The notes: generated from the sequence alone by a model not told the origin. A DNA stretch of 64,000 nucleotides from Gemmatimonadota bacterium (GCA_022823365.1 JAJDXG010000041.1:41268-105267); one strand, 5' to 3'. Positions 1-9,162 are shown, counted from the stretch's first letter. Program-made: numbers and translations.

Positions 1-100
1 GCGGCTGCCGCCCATCTCCGCCGAAATGTCCCTCTCCAACGAGGACCCCCACCAGGAAGCCGATGTCGAACTCCCGAGATGCGCCTTGTTTCACCGTCAT
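1..100 (-). CDS. LAGLIDADG-like protein, N-terminal fragment (runs off left edge)
   Basis: Reading leftward from an ATG at 98-100, 33 codons stay open to the window edge. The predicted peptide contains FLVGVLVGEGHFGGDG at residues 15-30, which resembles the first LAGLIDADG helix and following acidic residue of small homing-endonuclease-fold proteins. The ATG overlaps the mnmG TGA stop as ATGA, so translation is probably coupled to mnmG. The first codons (MTVKQ) come from the parS-bearing repeat. Neither the catalytic part nor the second half is visible, so nuclease activity cannot be claimed; a DNA-binding role near parS is equally possible. Confidence 0.5.
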   Translation of the reverse strand, partial: MTVKQGASREFDIGFLVGVLVGEGHFGGDGRQP

Positions 101-161
101 GTTTCCCGTGAAACACGGTCCGTTCCACGATGTTGTTTCACCGTCATGTTTCCCGTGAAAC
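86..161. repeat. Tandem 29-bp repeat (47-bp period) carrying parS-like sites
   Basis: Two identical 29-bp copies lie at 86-114 and 133-161. Each ends in the parS-like core. They overlap the 3' end of mnmG. Because 47 is not a multiple of three, the two copies are read in different frames: one gives FTGNMTVKQ and the other gives VSRET followed by the stop codon. Confidence 0.8.
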
Positions 162-2082
162 GTTCTGGAGCGACGCCCCCTGCTTTCCGGATCTCCATGA
201 CGAGGTTCTGAAGATCTGCCGGCGAGACACCCGAGACTCTCGACGCCTGCGCCAGTGTGGCCGGTCGCACCTGATCGAGCTTTTCGCGGGCTTCGTGCGA
301 CAGCGTCACCAATCCTTCGTACACGATGTCCGGCGGGATGCGGAATGCCGCACGCGCCCGAAGGGCGGCCGCTCGATCCCGCTCGCGCTGCACATATCCC
401 GTGTACTTCAGGTCGACCTCCACAGCCAGCAGCGCCTCCTCCCAACCCTCGTCAACAAACGACGCATTTGCCGCCCGAATGAGCGCGTCCGAACTCACCT
501 CCGGTCTTCTCAACAACTCCACCGCTCGGGCGGGAGTGCGCAATGGGCTCGATCCCGCTTCCGCCAAAGCGTCGTTCACCTGCTCGGGCTTCAGGCGCGT
601 CGATCGAAACCACTCGATCAGACGTCCTTCCGTTTCCAGGCGTTCTTCAAGCACCCGGGTCTGGCCGGGCGACAACAGACCCCTTTCGCACGCGACCGGT
701 CCCAGGCGCGAGAGCGCGTTGTCCTGGCGGAGCAGCAGCCGAAACTCCGCACGCGACGTGAAGAGTCGATAGGGTTCATCCACCCCCTTGGTGACCAGGT
801 CGTCGATCAGCACGCCAATGTACGCCTGGTCGCGCTCCAGAATGAACGGCGCTTCTCCCAGGGCGGTCAGGCCGGCATTTGCACCGGCCACCAACCCCTG
901 CCCGGCGGCTTCTTCGTAGCCGGTCGTGCCGTTGATCTGCCCGGCGAAGAACAGCCCCTCAATCGACTTCACCTCCAGCGTGTGCCTCAGCTGATGAGGA
1001 AGGAAGTAGTCGTACTCGATCGCGTACCCACTTCGGGTCATGCGCACCTGCTGCAACCCCGGCACGCTCCGCAGGAACCGGAGTTGCACTTCCGGAGGCA
1101 AGGAGGTCGACAACCCGTTCACATAGAGTTCGGTCGTGTCCAGCCCCTCGGGCTCCAGAAACACCTGGTGCCCGCGTGCGTCTGGAAACCGGACGACCTT
1201 GTCTTCTATGGACGGACAGTACCGCGGCCCCCGGCCCGCGATGGACCCCCCAAACCGCGCGCTCCGCTCGAGGTTTTCCTGCACGATGTCCCTGAGTTCC
1301 TTCCCCGTCCACGTAATCCAGCAGGGACGCTCGCCCGGAAACTCCTCGCGCACAAACGCGGAGAAGCGAACCCCGGGCTCCGACGGTTGCTCTTCCAGCT
1401 TGCCGTAGTCCACGGACCGGCCATCGATGCGGGGCGGCGTACCCGTTTTGAAACGCGCCACCTCCAACTCGCGACCCTCGAGCGCACAGGCCAGCTCGAC
1501 CGAGGCCTCTTCTCCGGCGCGCCCTCCCTCCACCCCGGTTCCCAGGCCGACATGAATGCGGCCCCGAAGAAACGTCCCTGTCGTGATGACCACGGCCGGG
1601 GCCCTGAACTCGAGTCCGGTGCGCGTGCGTACGCCGGCAATCCGATCGCCCCGAAGCACGAGATCGGAAACCATGTCCTGAAAGAGGTCCAGCGTCGACA
1701 GCTCTTCCAGCACTCGCCGCACCGCCAGCGAATACAGGGTCCGATCGCACTGCGCGCGCGGACCCCACACGGCCGGCCCCTTGGAGCGGTTGAGCATGCG
1801 AAAGTGAATGCGCGCCGCGTCCGTGGCCCGCCCCATGACGCCCCCGAGCGCGTCGACCTCGCGCGCAACGACGCCCTTCGCAATGCCTCCGATTGCAGGA
1901 TTGCAGCTCATCTGTCCGATGCGCGCCAGGTCCGGGGTGATCAGCAAGACCCGGGTTCCGAGGCGGGCGGCTGCCGCCGCTGCCTCCGCCCCCGCGTGGC
2001 CTCCGCCAACCACAATCACGTCGTACGTTCTATCCACGATCCGTAATCCGCGCTTTCGGCAGCATCCGCCGGAACAGCCCAT
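97..2082 (-). CDS. mnmG: tRNA uridine-5-carboxymethylaminomethyl modification enzyme MnmG (GidA)
   Basis: FAD-dependent partner of MnmE. Together they install the cmnm5 group on U34 of tRNAs that read split codon boxes. The FAD Rossmann motif GGGHAG is near residues 26-31. The family signatures TGTFLRGRIHVG and FFAGQINGTTGYEEAAGQG are present. Length 661 aa is slightly above normal. The last ~25 residues, after the usual C-terminal helix, are encoded by the parS repeat and look like a read-in tail. Start: ATG at 2082 with a TATGAT -10-like box five bases upstream (2088-2093) would give a leaderless mRNA. A GTG at 2035-2037, just before the conserved DRTYDVIVVGGG, is the alternative start. Confidence 0.95.
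   Translation of the reverse strand: MGCSGGCCRKRGLRIVDRTYDVIVVGGGHAGAEAAAAAARLGTRVLLITPDLARIGQMSCNPAIGGIAKGVVAREVDALGGVMGRATDAARIHFRMLNRSKGPAVWGPRAQCDRTLYSLAVRRVLEELSTLDLFQDMVSDLVLRGDRIAGVRTRTGLEFRAPAVVITTGTFLRGRIHVGLGTGVEGGRAGEEASVELACALEGRELEVARFKTGTPPRIDGRSVDYGKLEEQPSEPGVRFSAFVREEFPGERPCWITWTGKELRDIVQENLERSARFGGSIAGRGPRYCPSIEDKVVRFPDARGHQVFLEPEGLDTTELYVNGLSTSLPPEVQLRFLRSVPGLQQVRMTRSGYAIEYDYFLPHQLRHTLEVKSIEGLFFAGQINGTTGYEEAAGQGLVAGANAGLTALGEAPFILERDQAYIGVLIDDLVTKGVDEPYRLFTSRAEFRLLLRQDNALSRLGPVACERGLLSPGQTRVLEERLETEGRLIEWFRSTRLKPEQVNDALAEAGSSPLRTPARAVELLRRPEVSSDALIRAANASFVDEGWEEALLAVEVDLKYTGYVQRERDRAAALRARAAFRIPPDIVYEGLVTLSHEAREKLDQVRPATLAQASRVSGVSPADLQNLVMEIRKAGGVAPERFTGNMTVKQHRGTDRVSRET
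100..115. promoter_or_regulatory. parS: parS-like centromere site 1
   Basis: TGTTTCCCGTGAAACA differs from the palindromic parS consensus (TGTTTCACGTGAAACA) at one position. It lies about 7.8 kb from the predicted oriC, beside mnmG, where ParB-loading sites usually occur. The parA and parB genes themselves are not in the window. Confidence 0.7.
147..162. promoter_or_regulatory. parS: parS-like centromere site 2
   Basis: TGTTTCCCGTGAAACG is the second copy of the parS-like core, with one more change at its last base. It lies inside the mnmG coding sequence, near its 3' end. Confidence 0.65.
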
Positions 2083-2172
2083 AACTTATCATAACATCAA
2101 CGATCACAATCATTTACTTCGTTCATACCAAGCCCGTACAGCCCCTCTCGCGGTGCCTTGTGCCACACAAAC

Positions 2173-3615
2173 CTACTTGCCGATGCAGAAGTCGCGGAAC
2201 ACCCGGTCGAGCACCTCATCCAGGGTAACGATCCCAAGGATATCCTCCAGGGCCGTCTCCGCCGGCTTCAGATGGGTTGCGGCCACCTCAGCCGGAATCC
2301 CGTTCGCCAGGGCGCGTTCAAACGCACTCAGTTCCTCTACCGCTCGTTCGAGGGCACGTCGGTGCCGCCTGCGGGTCACGACCGGCGTGTCTGCGTTCGC
2401 CTGGACCAGTCCTCCGAAGACCATCACCGGCAGGACCCTGCCCAGCTCCTCCAGTCCCTCCCCCGTGACCACGGAAGTGGCGATCCGCCGAGGCAGGGCT
2501 TCGCTTCCACCGCTGGCGGCGGCGAGGGGGCGACCCCCCTGCCCGGCTTCCGATCTGGAATACCCGTTCTCGCCGGCGCCGACGTACTTGCGCGTGGCAC
2601 CGTTGCCGCGCCGGGCCAGATCGGCCTTGGTTTCCAGAACCAGCAACGGGCAACGACATGCGCCCAGAAACTCCAGATCCGCCTCGGACAACCCTTCGCC
2701 TCCCTCCGCGCAATACAGCACCAGGTCCGCCCGCGCCAGGTAGCGGCGGGCAACCTCGATCCCCAGTGCTTCGACGCGCTCCCCGGTTTCCCGGAGCCCG
2801 GCGGTATCCACAAGCCGGAATGGATACCCACTCAACGACACGGTTGCCTCAAGCGCGTCTCGCGTCGTCCCCGGCACTTCGGTGACGATGGCACGTTCGT
2901 ATCCAACTAACGCGTTGAAAATACTAGACTTACCGGAGTTGGGGCGCCCGGCCAGGACGGTCAGCGCGCCTGCTCTTAGCAGCTCCCCCTCCGGTGCCGT
3001 GGCCAGCACGCCTTCCAGCCGGACACGCACCTCCCGCGCCTCGCGGGCTACTGACTCGAGGCTCGTCGGGGGCTCGTCCTCGTCCGGAAAGTCCAGATGG
3101 TGGACGAGCAGTGCCTCCAGCGTGACCAGGGACTCGCGCGCCGCGGTCATCCTGGCCGACAGCCCACGCTCCATCTGATGCACGGCCACCCGGTGCAGCG
3201 CCCGGCTGCGCCCGCCCACCAGATCGCACACGGCTTCCGCCTGAAGCAGATCCATCTTCCCGTTCAGGTAGGCCCGGCGGGTGAATTCTCCAGGTTCGGC
3301 CATGCGGGCGCCTGCTTCGAGCGCGTGTTCCACGAGGAGGCCCGGGATGAGATATCCGCCGTGGCAGGAGATCTCCACCATGTCCTCTCCGGTGTAGCTG
3401 GCAGGCGCCGGATAGCTGGTGACGATTCCCCGGTCCAGAAGCTCTCCCGACTCCGGGTCGTGCAGTCCCGCCAGCATCGCTCGCCGGTGCGCGGGAGCAC
3501 GAAGATCCGGCGCAAGCGCGCGTCTGACGGAAAAGGCGCACGGCCCGGAGATGCGCACCACTGCGAGGGCGCCGGGCCCCGGCGGGGTGGCCGCTGCAAC
3601 GATGGTGTCCGTCAA
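2173..3615 (-). CDS. mnmE: tRNA modification GTPase MnmE (TrmE)
   Basis: GTPase that works with MnmG in tRNA U34 modification. From the chosen TTG start (3613-3615) the protein is 480 aa and begins LTDTIVAAATPPGPGALAVV, matching the family N-terminus. An AGGGAG ribosome-binding site lies just upstream. The formyl-THF-binding domain is residues 1-120. The G domain shows G1 GRPNSGKSS (223-231), GTTRD (249-253) and DTAGLRET (270-277). The C-terminus is the invariant CIGK (477-480). In-frame codons further upstream lack family similarity and run back toward yidC, so they were excluded. It follows yidC by 37 bp in the same leftward operon. Confidence 0.95.
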   Translation of the reverse strand: MTDTIVAAATPPGPGALAVVRISGPCAFSVRRALAPDLRAPAHRRAMLAGLHDPESGELLDRGIVTSYPAPASYTGEDMVEISCHGGYLIPGLLVEHALEAGARMAEPGEFTRRAYLNGKMDLLQAEAVCDLVGGRSRALHRVAVHQMERGLSARMTAARESLVTLEALLVHHLDFPDEDEPPTSLESVAREAREVRVRLEGVLATAPEGELLRAGALTVLAGRPNSGKSSIFNALVGYERAIVTEVPGTTRDALEATVSLSGYPFRLVDTAGLRETGERVEALGIEVARRYLARADLVLYCAEGGEGLSEADLEFLGACRCPLLVLETKADLARRGNGATRKYVGAGENGYSRSEAGQGGRPLAAASGGSEALPRRIATSVVTGEGLEELGRVLPVMVFGGLVQANADTPVVTRRRHRRALERAVEELSAFERALANGIPAEVAATHLKPAETALEDILGIVTLDEVLDRVFRDFCIGK

Positions 3616-3652
3616 TCCTGCTCCCTGTACCACGCCGGCCAGTGCTTCCGGC

Positions 3653-5320
3653 CTAGGATGCCTTGTTCTTCGCCTTCTGTCGCTCCCTTGCGATCCAGTA
3701 CTGCTGGGGCAACGTGGCGATGTTGGCCGTCGCATAGTAGAGGTTCAGCCCCGATGCCAACTGGAAGAAGATGAAAACCATGAAGATCGGCATGAACCAC
3801 AGCATCATCTTCATCTGGGGGTTCACCTGATCCATTGTACGCATGCTCACCCACTGCAGCAGGAACATGGATACGCCCAGGAAGACGGGAAGCAGGTAGA
3901 GGGGATCCGGGGCGGAGAGATCGGGGAGCCAGAGGAAGGAGACACCGCGAAGCTCAATGGTGTTCTGGAAGACGAAGAAGAGCGTGATGAGCACCGGGAA
4001 GGGGATGAGCATGGGAACGCATCCGGCCAGGGGATTGAATCCGTGTTCCCTGTACAGCTTCATCATCTCCTTTTGCTGCCGTTCCGGGTCGTTCTTGTAC
4101 TTGGCCTGGATTTCCTTGACCATGGGCGCGACCGCGGTGTTCCTCAACTGCGCGCGCATGGCCTTCTGGTTCAGCGGAAAAAGCACCACGCGCATCATGA
4201 CCCCGAACAGGATCAACACCCATCCATAGCCCCAGCCCAACTGGTTGTGCAGGTAGATGAGGATGGTGGTGATGATCGCTGCGAACGGCTGGATGACGGG
4301 CCGCAGCCACCTCCAGCCGACCGGGTTTACATCCTCCAGGTCGCCACCGATCGCCCTCAGCCGGGTGAAGTCCTGCGGCCCCAGGTAGACCCGGTAGGCG
4401 AATGAATCGTCGGGCAGAAGGCTCTGCGCCGCAGTTACCGATACCCGCGGCTCCTCTCCGCCGTACAGGTCGACCGGGCGCCGCGCGAACACCCCGCCCA
4501 GGAAGCGCTCCGTCTCCCGGTCCTCCCCGGCCAGAAGGGCAGCCAGAAAGTACTTGCTCTTGAGCGCCACCCACAGGAGCGGACCGTCCTCGACCCGATC
4601 CTCCTCGAAATTCCTGAGCGGCCGCTGCCGGATCCCGTCCTGGGTATGGTTGACCACGTAGGCCAGCGCCTGTTCATCATCCGCGGGGCGCGCTTCGTTG
4701 AACGCCAGTCCCTGGCCCAGGTCGGTGAGGAGAAGACCCCGATCGACCCCGAGAACGCGCCCGCGGACATCGATCAGGTACGAGTCGGGATCGAAACGGT
4801 ACTGAATCTCGAAGCCGGTCCGCCCGTCGCGACTGCGGAAGGTGAAGCTCAACTCCTGCGGGTCGTCTCCCTCGACCAGCGCAAGTCCTTCCGCGGGAGA
4901 CACTTCGAACGGCACCACGGAGAAGTCGAGGGTGTCTCCGGCGACCGCGACCCGGCTGCCCAGCGCGCCCGGCCCGTTGCGCAGGAGAAGCTGTACGGGA
5001 CCGTCGTCCACGAACGATCTGAATCCCGGCAGCATCGCGGAATGGAGCTGTGCCCCGTAGTTGCTGAATTCGAATTCGTAGAGCGGTCCCCGGACGTGGA
5101 TCCGGCGCTCGGGCACTACCGGCGGATCCGGCGCCGCGACCGCGGTCCCGCTGCTCGGCGAGACCGCAGGCTCGGTCGGCTCCGCCGGTTCGGGCTCGGC
5201 TTCCACGGCTGCGGGTACCGGCGCCTCCGGGGCGGGGGGAGGCGGAAAAAGCAGGTTGGTTCCGAACAGGACACCGACCATCAGAAAGATGGCGAGGACG
5301 AAGCGCAGTTCCGGCCTCAT
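3653..5320 (-). CDS. yidC: Membrane protein insertase YidC
   Basis: Inner-membrane insertase and chaperone for Sec-dependent and Sec-independent membrane proteins. At 555 aa it is the Gram-negative type: an N-terminal membrane anchor ([19 protein letters not shown], residues 6-24), a large Pro/Glu-rich linker and beta-rich periplasmic domain, then the conserved five-helix 60-kDa core in roughly the last 210 residues. The groove arginine lies in the [10 protein letters not shown] segment. Start ATG 5318-5320 was chosen because the anchor follows directly; it overlaps the yidD stop as ATGA. The basic C-terminus ([11 protein letters not shown]) fits ribosome contact. Confidence 0.95.
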   Translation of the reverse strand: MRPELRFVLAIFLMVGVLFGTNLLFPPPPAPEAPVPAAVEAEPEPAEPTEPAVSPSSGTAVAAPDPPVVPERRIHVRGPLYEFEFSNYGAQLHSAMLPGFRSFVDDGPVQLLLRNGPGALGSRVAVAGDTLDFSVVPFEVSPAEGLALVEGDDPQELSFTFRSRDGRTGFEIQYRFDPDSYLIDVRGRVLGVDRGLLLTDLGQGLAFNEARPADDEQALAYVVNHTQDGIRQRPLRNFEEDRVEDGPLLWVALKSKYFLAALLAGEDRETERFLGGVFARRPVDLYGGEEPRVSVTAAQSLLPDDSFAYRVYLGPQDFTRLRAIGGDLEDVNPVGWRWLRPVIQPFAAIITTILIYLHNQLGWGYGWVLILFGVMMRVVLFPLNQKAMRAQLRNTAVAPMVKEIQAKYKNDPERQQKEMMKLYREHGFNPLAGCVPMLIPFPVLITLFFVFQNTIELRGVSFLWLPDLSAPDPLYLLPVFLGVSMFLLQWVSMRTMDQVNPQMKMMLWFMPIFMVFIFFQLASGLNLYYATANIATLPQQYWIARERQKAKNKAS

Positions 5321-5529
5321 CGCAGGTGTCCCCCAGGCACCGGATCGAACCCCTTCCCGCCAAGGGGATGGCACCGGCAGAGCCGCCGCAGCGTCAGCCA
5401 GCAGCCGCGCAGGGTTCCGTGCCGCTCGAGCGCTTCCATTGCGTAGGCCGAACAACTGGGCACGAACCGACAGGCAGGCGGCGTCAACGGAGAGATGGCC
5501 GCGCGATAGAATCGAATGCCGCTCAGCAA
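5317..5529 (-). CDS. yidD: Membrane protein insertion efficiency factor YidD
   Basis: A 70-aa protein with the family features [32 protein letters not shown] and [11 protein letters not shown]. It lies between rnpA and yidC as in most bacteria, with five bases to rnpA and a four-base ATGA overlap with yidC. It is thought to help YidC-dependent insertion at the inner membrane. Confidence 0.95.
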   Translation of the reverse strand: MLSGIRFYRAAISPLTPPACRFVPSCSAYAMEALERHGTLRGCWLTLRRLCRCHPLGGKGFDPVPGGHLR

Positions 5530-5534
5530 GAACT

Positions 5535-5879
5535 TCAGAGTAGCTCCTCGGTCAGCTTTACCAGTTGATTCCTGAGCTGCTGGAACGACACGAGGTACGC
5601 CTCTGGTCCGGCCCTGACCAGGAAGTCCAGATCCCGAGGGTGGGTGTCCAGCCGCGGCAGCACTTCGAGTCGCCCGATCTCACGCAGTCGGCGCCTCAGC
5701 CGGTTGCGATCGACGATGGTGTGGCCGTGCTTGGGCACGATCGCCCCGAAGCGTGCACGAGATGCGGGGGAAGCCGCGACGAAGACATCGAGTTCGGACG
5801 TCCTCCTTCGCTTCCCCCGCCTCAACAGGCCCCGGATCTCGCCAGAGCGCCGAATCCGTCTCACGGGAGGGAAGCACAC
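5535..5879 (-). CDS. rnpA: Ribonuclease P protein component
   Basis: Protein subunit of RNase P, which matures tRNA 5' ends. It is 114 aa from a GTG at 5877-5879. The RNR-type motif appears as [11 protein letters not shown] (residues 57-67), and the preceding [13 protein letters not shown] strand aligns with the family. The GTG was chosen because the peptide ([22 protein letters not shown]) then aligns with the usual N-terminus, and because the frame upstream overlaps rpmH. A GTG five codons downstream (5862-5864) is possible. Confidence 0.9.
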   Translation of the reverse strand: MCFPPVRRIRRSGEIRGLLRRGKRRRTSELDVFVAASPASRARFGAIVPKHGHTIVDRNRLRRRLREIGRLEVLPRLDTHPRDLDFLVRAGPEAYLVSFQQLRNQLVKLTEELL

Positions 5880-5917
5880 TTCGGTTGGAGGCCCCGGCTC
5901 GGCGGCGGCTGCGCCGT

Positions 5918-6067
5918 CTACTTCGAGCCGACCTCCACGACCAGCCGGCGGCGCCCCTTCCTCCGCCGCCTCGACAGCGTCTTGCGGCCTGCCCGAGTAC
6001 TCATTCGGGCGCGGAATCCGTGGGTGTTCTTTCTCTTGCGGTTCCGTGGTCTGTATGTCGGTTTCAT
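5918..6067 (-). CDS. rpmH: 50S ribosomal protein L34
   Basis: A 49-aa very basic protein with the classic L34 pattern: [20 protein letters not shown], then [23 protein letters not shown] is at 6065-6067 and TAG at 5918-5920. It is the first gene of the leftward rpmH-rnpA-yidD-yidC-mnmE-mnmG block. The C-terminus (LVVEVGSK) is a few residues longer than the usual L34 tail. Confidence 0.95.
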   Translation of the reverse strand: MKPTYRPRNRKRKNTHGFRARMSTRAGRKTLSRRRRKGRRRLVVEVGSK

Positions 6068-6244
6068 GAGGAACGGTCGTGAAGGGAACCACCCGCATCC
6101 TGTCGACCCCTGTGTACCGGCCGGCAGACGAACGCGGGACGGGCGAGGAACCTACCGGAGATCCGCGCGGGCCGTCAACCCCGCCGCGCCGTGCCGTACG
6201 CGCGCGAACACCGTCGCCCGGGGGCACAGGCCCGCCATCGGCGA

Positions 6245-6273
6245 TTGACTTTTCCACACTCCCGGGATACCGT
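6245..6273 (+). promoter_or_regulatory. Probable dnaA promoter overlapped by a DnaA box
   Basis: TTGACT (6245-6250), a 17-base spacer and TACCGT (6268-6273) form a plausible sigma70 promoter about 70 bases upstream of dnaA. TTTTCCACA at 6250-6258 differs by one base from the DnaA box TTATCCACA and lies in the spacer, which would suit DnaA autoregulation. The rest of the 6068-6343 intergenic region shows no clear gene and must also hold the rpmH promoter. Confidence 0.5.
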
Positions 6274-6343
6274 TGCATCCTTCGATGCCCCGGGGGCTCT
6301 CCGCGCAAGCCCCGGCCCTTTGTCCTCCCCCAGTCCTTCCTCG

Positions 6344-7732
6344 ATGGAACTCTCCGCTTCCGAGATCTGGGCTCACGCCCTGGCGGCCGCGCGGACCTAC
6401 CTTCCGGAGCAGAGCTTCCAGACCTGGCTCTCCGGCACCGAGGCGGTCGGCTTCTCGGACGACGAGTTGCTGGTCGAGGCCCCCAGCCAGTTCCACGTGG
6501 AGTGGATCGAGGACAAGTACGGCGCGCTTCTCCGCAGGAGCATCGAGCAGAGGCTGGGACGCCCCCTGTCGGTCTCCTACCGTTCGTCGGCTTCACACCC
6601 CTCGCCCGCGGCCTTCGCCCTGCCCGCGGATGGCCCCACCTATTCCCCGCCCCCATATCGGTCCAGGATCTCCGAGTCAAAGCCGACGGTCCCCTCCGAC
6701 AAACTGAACGAACGGTACACCTTCGACCGCTTCGTCGTGGGCAACAACAACCAGCTTGCGGTCGCTGCCTGCCGCGCCGTCGCCGAGAAACCGGCCCGCA
6801 TGTACAACCCCCTCTTCGTCTACGGAGGGGTGGGACTGGGCAAGACCCATCTCATGCACGCGATCGGCAACTACCTGCAACAGCACGCTCCGCAGACGCA
6901 CATCGCGTACGTTCCCACCGAGCAATTCACCAACGAGCTGGTCACATCCATCCAGGAAGGCGCCACCCCCGGTTTCCGCCGGCGCTACCGGCATATCGAT
7001 CTCCTGCTCGTCGACGACATCCACTTCCTCGAGGGCAAGGAACGCACGCAGGAAGAGTTTTTTCACACCTTCAACGCCCTGTACGACGCGCAGAAGCAGA
7101 TTGTTCTCACCAGCGACCGCGCGCCCAGCAGTCTGTCCGGGCTCGAGGAACGCCTGGTGTCCAGGTTCGCGTGGGGTCTGGTGGCAGACATCAAACCCCC
7201 CGACTACGAAACCCGGATCGCCATCGTCCGCAAGAAGTCCGCCGCCGACGGGCTCTTCCTGGAAGATGACGTGATCGACCTTGTAGCCCGTTCGTGCACC
7301 TCTTCGGTCCGCGAGATGGAAGGCGCGATCATCAAGTTGCTCGCCTTCTCGTCCCTGACGAATCAGGAGATCACGATCGCGCTCGCGCACGAGGCCCTGC
7401 AGGAATCGCGAATCCCGACCCTCGTCCCGTCCCCGTCCACATCGGCAACCGACATCCTGAATGCCTCCGCGGCGGCATGGGGGGTGGAACCCCGAGGCCT
7501 CGTCTCGAAGCGGCGTACTCGCGACGTGACCGTGCCCCGCCAGGTCGCCATGTTCCTCATCAAGGAGATCCTCGACCTGCCCCTTACCAGGATTGGCGCG
7601 GCCTTCGGGGGACGGGATCACTCCACGGTGATCCACTCGATCAGAAAAGTGGATCGGGATCTGCAGACGGACGAGGAGTTCGCCAGCCGCGTCTCCCGTC
7701 TGCGGGAGCAGATTCTCGCGGGAGGAGTCTGA
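6344..7732 (+). CDS. dnaA: Chromosomal replication initiator DnaA
   Basis: AAA+ initiator that binds and opens oriC. It is 462 aa from ATG 6344, which gives the expected domain I start (MELSASEIWAHALAAAR). Domain II is a short Ser/Pro-rich linker. Domain III holds Walker A GGVGLGKT (161-168) and Walker B LLLVDDIHFLEGKERTQEEF. Domain IV ends with the DNA-recognition signature GGRDHSTVIHSIRKV. It is the first gene of the rightward arm and diverges from rpmH. Confidence 0.97.
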   Translation: MELSASEIWAHALAAARTYLPEQSFQTWLSGTEAVGFSDDELLVEAPSQFHVEWIEDKYGALLRRSIEQRLGRPLSVSYRSSASHPSPAAFALPADGPTYSPPPYRSRISESKPTVPSDKLNERYTFDRFVVGNNNQLAVAACRAVAEKPARMYNPLFVYGGVGLGKTHLMHAIGNYLQQHAPQTHIAYVPTEQFTNELVTSIQEGATPGFRRRYRHIDLLLVDDIHFLEGKERTQEEFFHTFNALYDAQKQIVLTSDRAPSSLSGLEERLVSRFAWGLVADIKPPDYETRIAIVRKKSAADGLFLEDDVIDLVARSCTSSVREMEGAIIKLLAFSSLTNQEITIALAHEALQESRIPTLVPSPSTSATDILNASAAAWGVEPRGLVSKRRTRDVTVPRQVAMFLIKEILDLPLTRIGAAFGGRDHSTVIHSIRKVDRDLQTDEEFASRVSRLREQILAGGV

Positions 7733-8027
7733 GAATCATGTTCAAACCGCTGGGGAGAACCGGGGAAACTGCGTGGCTTGCTCCCCTCCCGAAGCCCCCG
7801 TTGTGGATTCATGGAAAGCCGGATGATCTTTTGCATCCGCAATCCACGGCATCCCTCCATTCCCGAGACCGTTGGGAAAAACCAGGTTACCCGGGCGGAG
7901 GCGAGGCGTTGTCTACAACTCCACAGCCTCTACTACTACTACTTTCTTGCAATACAAGGGTAGAACTCGAACTTCCTCTCGTGGATTCCCTCAAGATCGC
8001 AACTCCATCTCCCAGGATCCGAACCAG
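7733..8027. other. oriC: Predicted chromosomal origin oriC (dnaA-dnaN intergenic region)
   Basis: This 295-bp gap between dnaA and dnaN has no gene. It contains DnaA-box-like sequences: TTGTCTACA (7909-7917), the overlapping AACTCCACA (7917-7925), and weaker matches near 7802-7810 (TGTGGATTC) and 7840-7848. A short GC spacer follows, then CTACTACTACTACTTTCT at 7930-7947, the complement of a DnaA-trio array. The order (boxes, GC spacer, trios) matches the basal unwinding system described in Bacillus subtilis. Individual boxes are degenerate. Confidence 0.7.
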
Positions 8028-9143
8028 ATGAAACTTGCCCTGACTCGGCAGAACCTGTACCAGGGACTCACGGCAGTCTCCCAATCCGTTCCAGCCCGCA
8101 CCACGCTGCCGGTTCTCTCCAACATCCTCTTCGATGCGACCGAAGACGGTCTCTGGATCACGGCCACGGATCTGGACGTCACCGTTCGGACCCGCGTAGC
8201 CGCGGAGGTTCAGGAGACAGGTTCGTTGACGGTTCCGGGCAAGAAGATCCAGGAAATCGTGCGGGCGCTGCCCGACCGCCCGGTGCTGGCCGGCACTCTG
8301 GGGAGCCAGATGGAGTTGGTCTGCGGCAAGAGCCGCTTCAAGCTCAACGGTCTGCCCGCGGATGATTTCCCGTCGTCGCCCCACCTCGACTTCGATCAGG
8401 CATGGACTACCTCCGGGGCCGATCTCCTGTCGCTCATCCGCAACACGTCCTTCGCGGTATCGAGCGAAGAGAGCAGACCGATTCTGAGCGGAGTGCTCTG
8501 GGAGTTGCGCGGCAACGAGATGCGAATGGTGGCGACGAACGGGCACAGGCTTGCGAGGATGTCGGTGAAGACCGAGACATCCGGGCCGGCGGCCTCGAAC
8601 CTCATCGTTCCCCCCTCGGCACTGAGGCTGGTTCAGCGGCTCTTCGGCGAAGGGGATGACCTCGAGTTGGGCCGCGACGGCAACTTTCTCGGGTTCCGCT
8701 CGGGACCAACCGAGGTCTATACCCGGCTGATCGACGGCACCTACCCGAACTACAAGCAGGTAATCCCCCGGGACAACGACAAGTTCGCGGTAGTCGACAA
8801 GAACAGCCTGCTTGCCGCCGTAAAGCGGATGGATGTCGTCGCCAGTGACCAGACGCACCGAATCAAGCTCAGTTTTTCCGGTAGCCGGATGAACCTGAGC
8901 GTGAGTACTCCCGATCTGGGCGAGGGCTACGATGAGGTGGATCTCGGATATGATGGCGACGACCTCGATATCGGGTTCAACGCCAGCTATCTGATCGAGG
9001 TGCTCCAGCACATGCCCACGGATGACGTTCGGCTGGCGTTCAAGGCCCCGGAGCGTGCGGCAACCGTCGAGCCGGTGCCCGCGGAGGACGGCGACGCGAT
9101 CGACTACCTCTGCCTGGTGATGCCCCTCCGACTGCTCGACTGA
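8028..9143 (+). CDS. dnaN: DNA polymerase III beta subunit (sliding clamp)
   Basis: Ring-shaped processivity clamp. The 371-aa protein from ATG 8028 begins MKLALTRQNLYQGLTAVSQS and includes the family segments ARTTLPVLSNILFDA and FAVSSEESRPILSGVLWEL. The C-terminus LCLVMPLRLLD corresponds to the family's MPMR-type end. In-frame codons upstream of 8028 lie inside oriC and were excluded. The next genes are not recF or gyrB; pyrE converges from the other strand. Confidence 0.96.
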   Translation: MKLALTRQNLYQGLTAVSQSVPARTTLPVLSNILFDATEDGLWITATDLDVTVRTRVAAEVQETGSLTVPGKKIQEIVRALPDRPVLAGTLGSQMELVCGKSRFKLNGLPADDFPSSPHLDFDQAWTTSGADLLSLIRNTSFAVSSEESRPILSGVLWELRGNEMRMVATNGHRLARMSVKTETSGPAASNLIVPPSALRLVQRLFGEGDDLELGRDGNFLGFRSGPTEVYTRLIDGTYPNYKQVIPRDNDKFAVVDKNSLLAAVKRMDVVASDQTHRIKLSFSGSRMNLSVSTPDLGEGYDEVDLGYDGDDLDIGFNASYLIEVLQHMPTDDVRLAFKAPERAATVEPVPAEDGDAIDYLCLVMPLRLLD

Positions 9144-9162
9144 CCGGTCGGCGATGGGCCGA

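Noticed and set aside
130..2046. Long open frame antisense to mnmG
   Set aside because: It is a GC-rich shadow of mnmG with no domain and a biased His/Arg/Gln composition.
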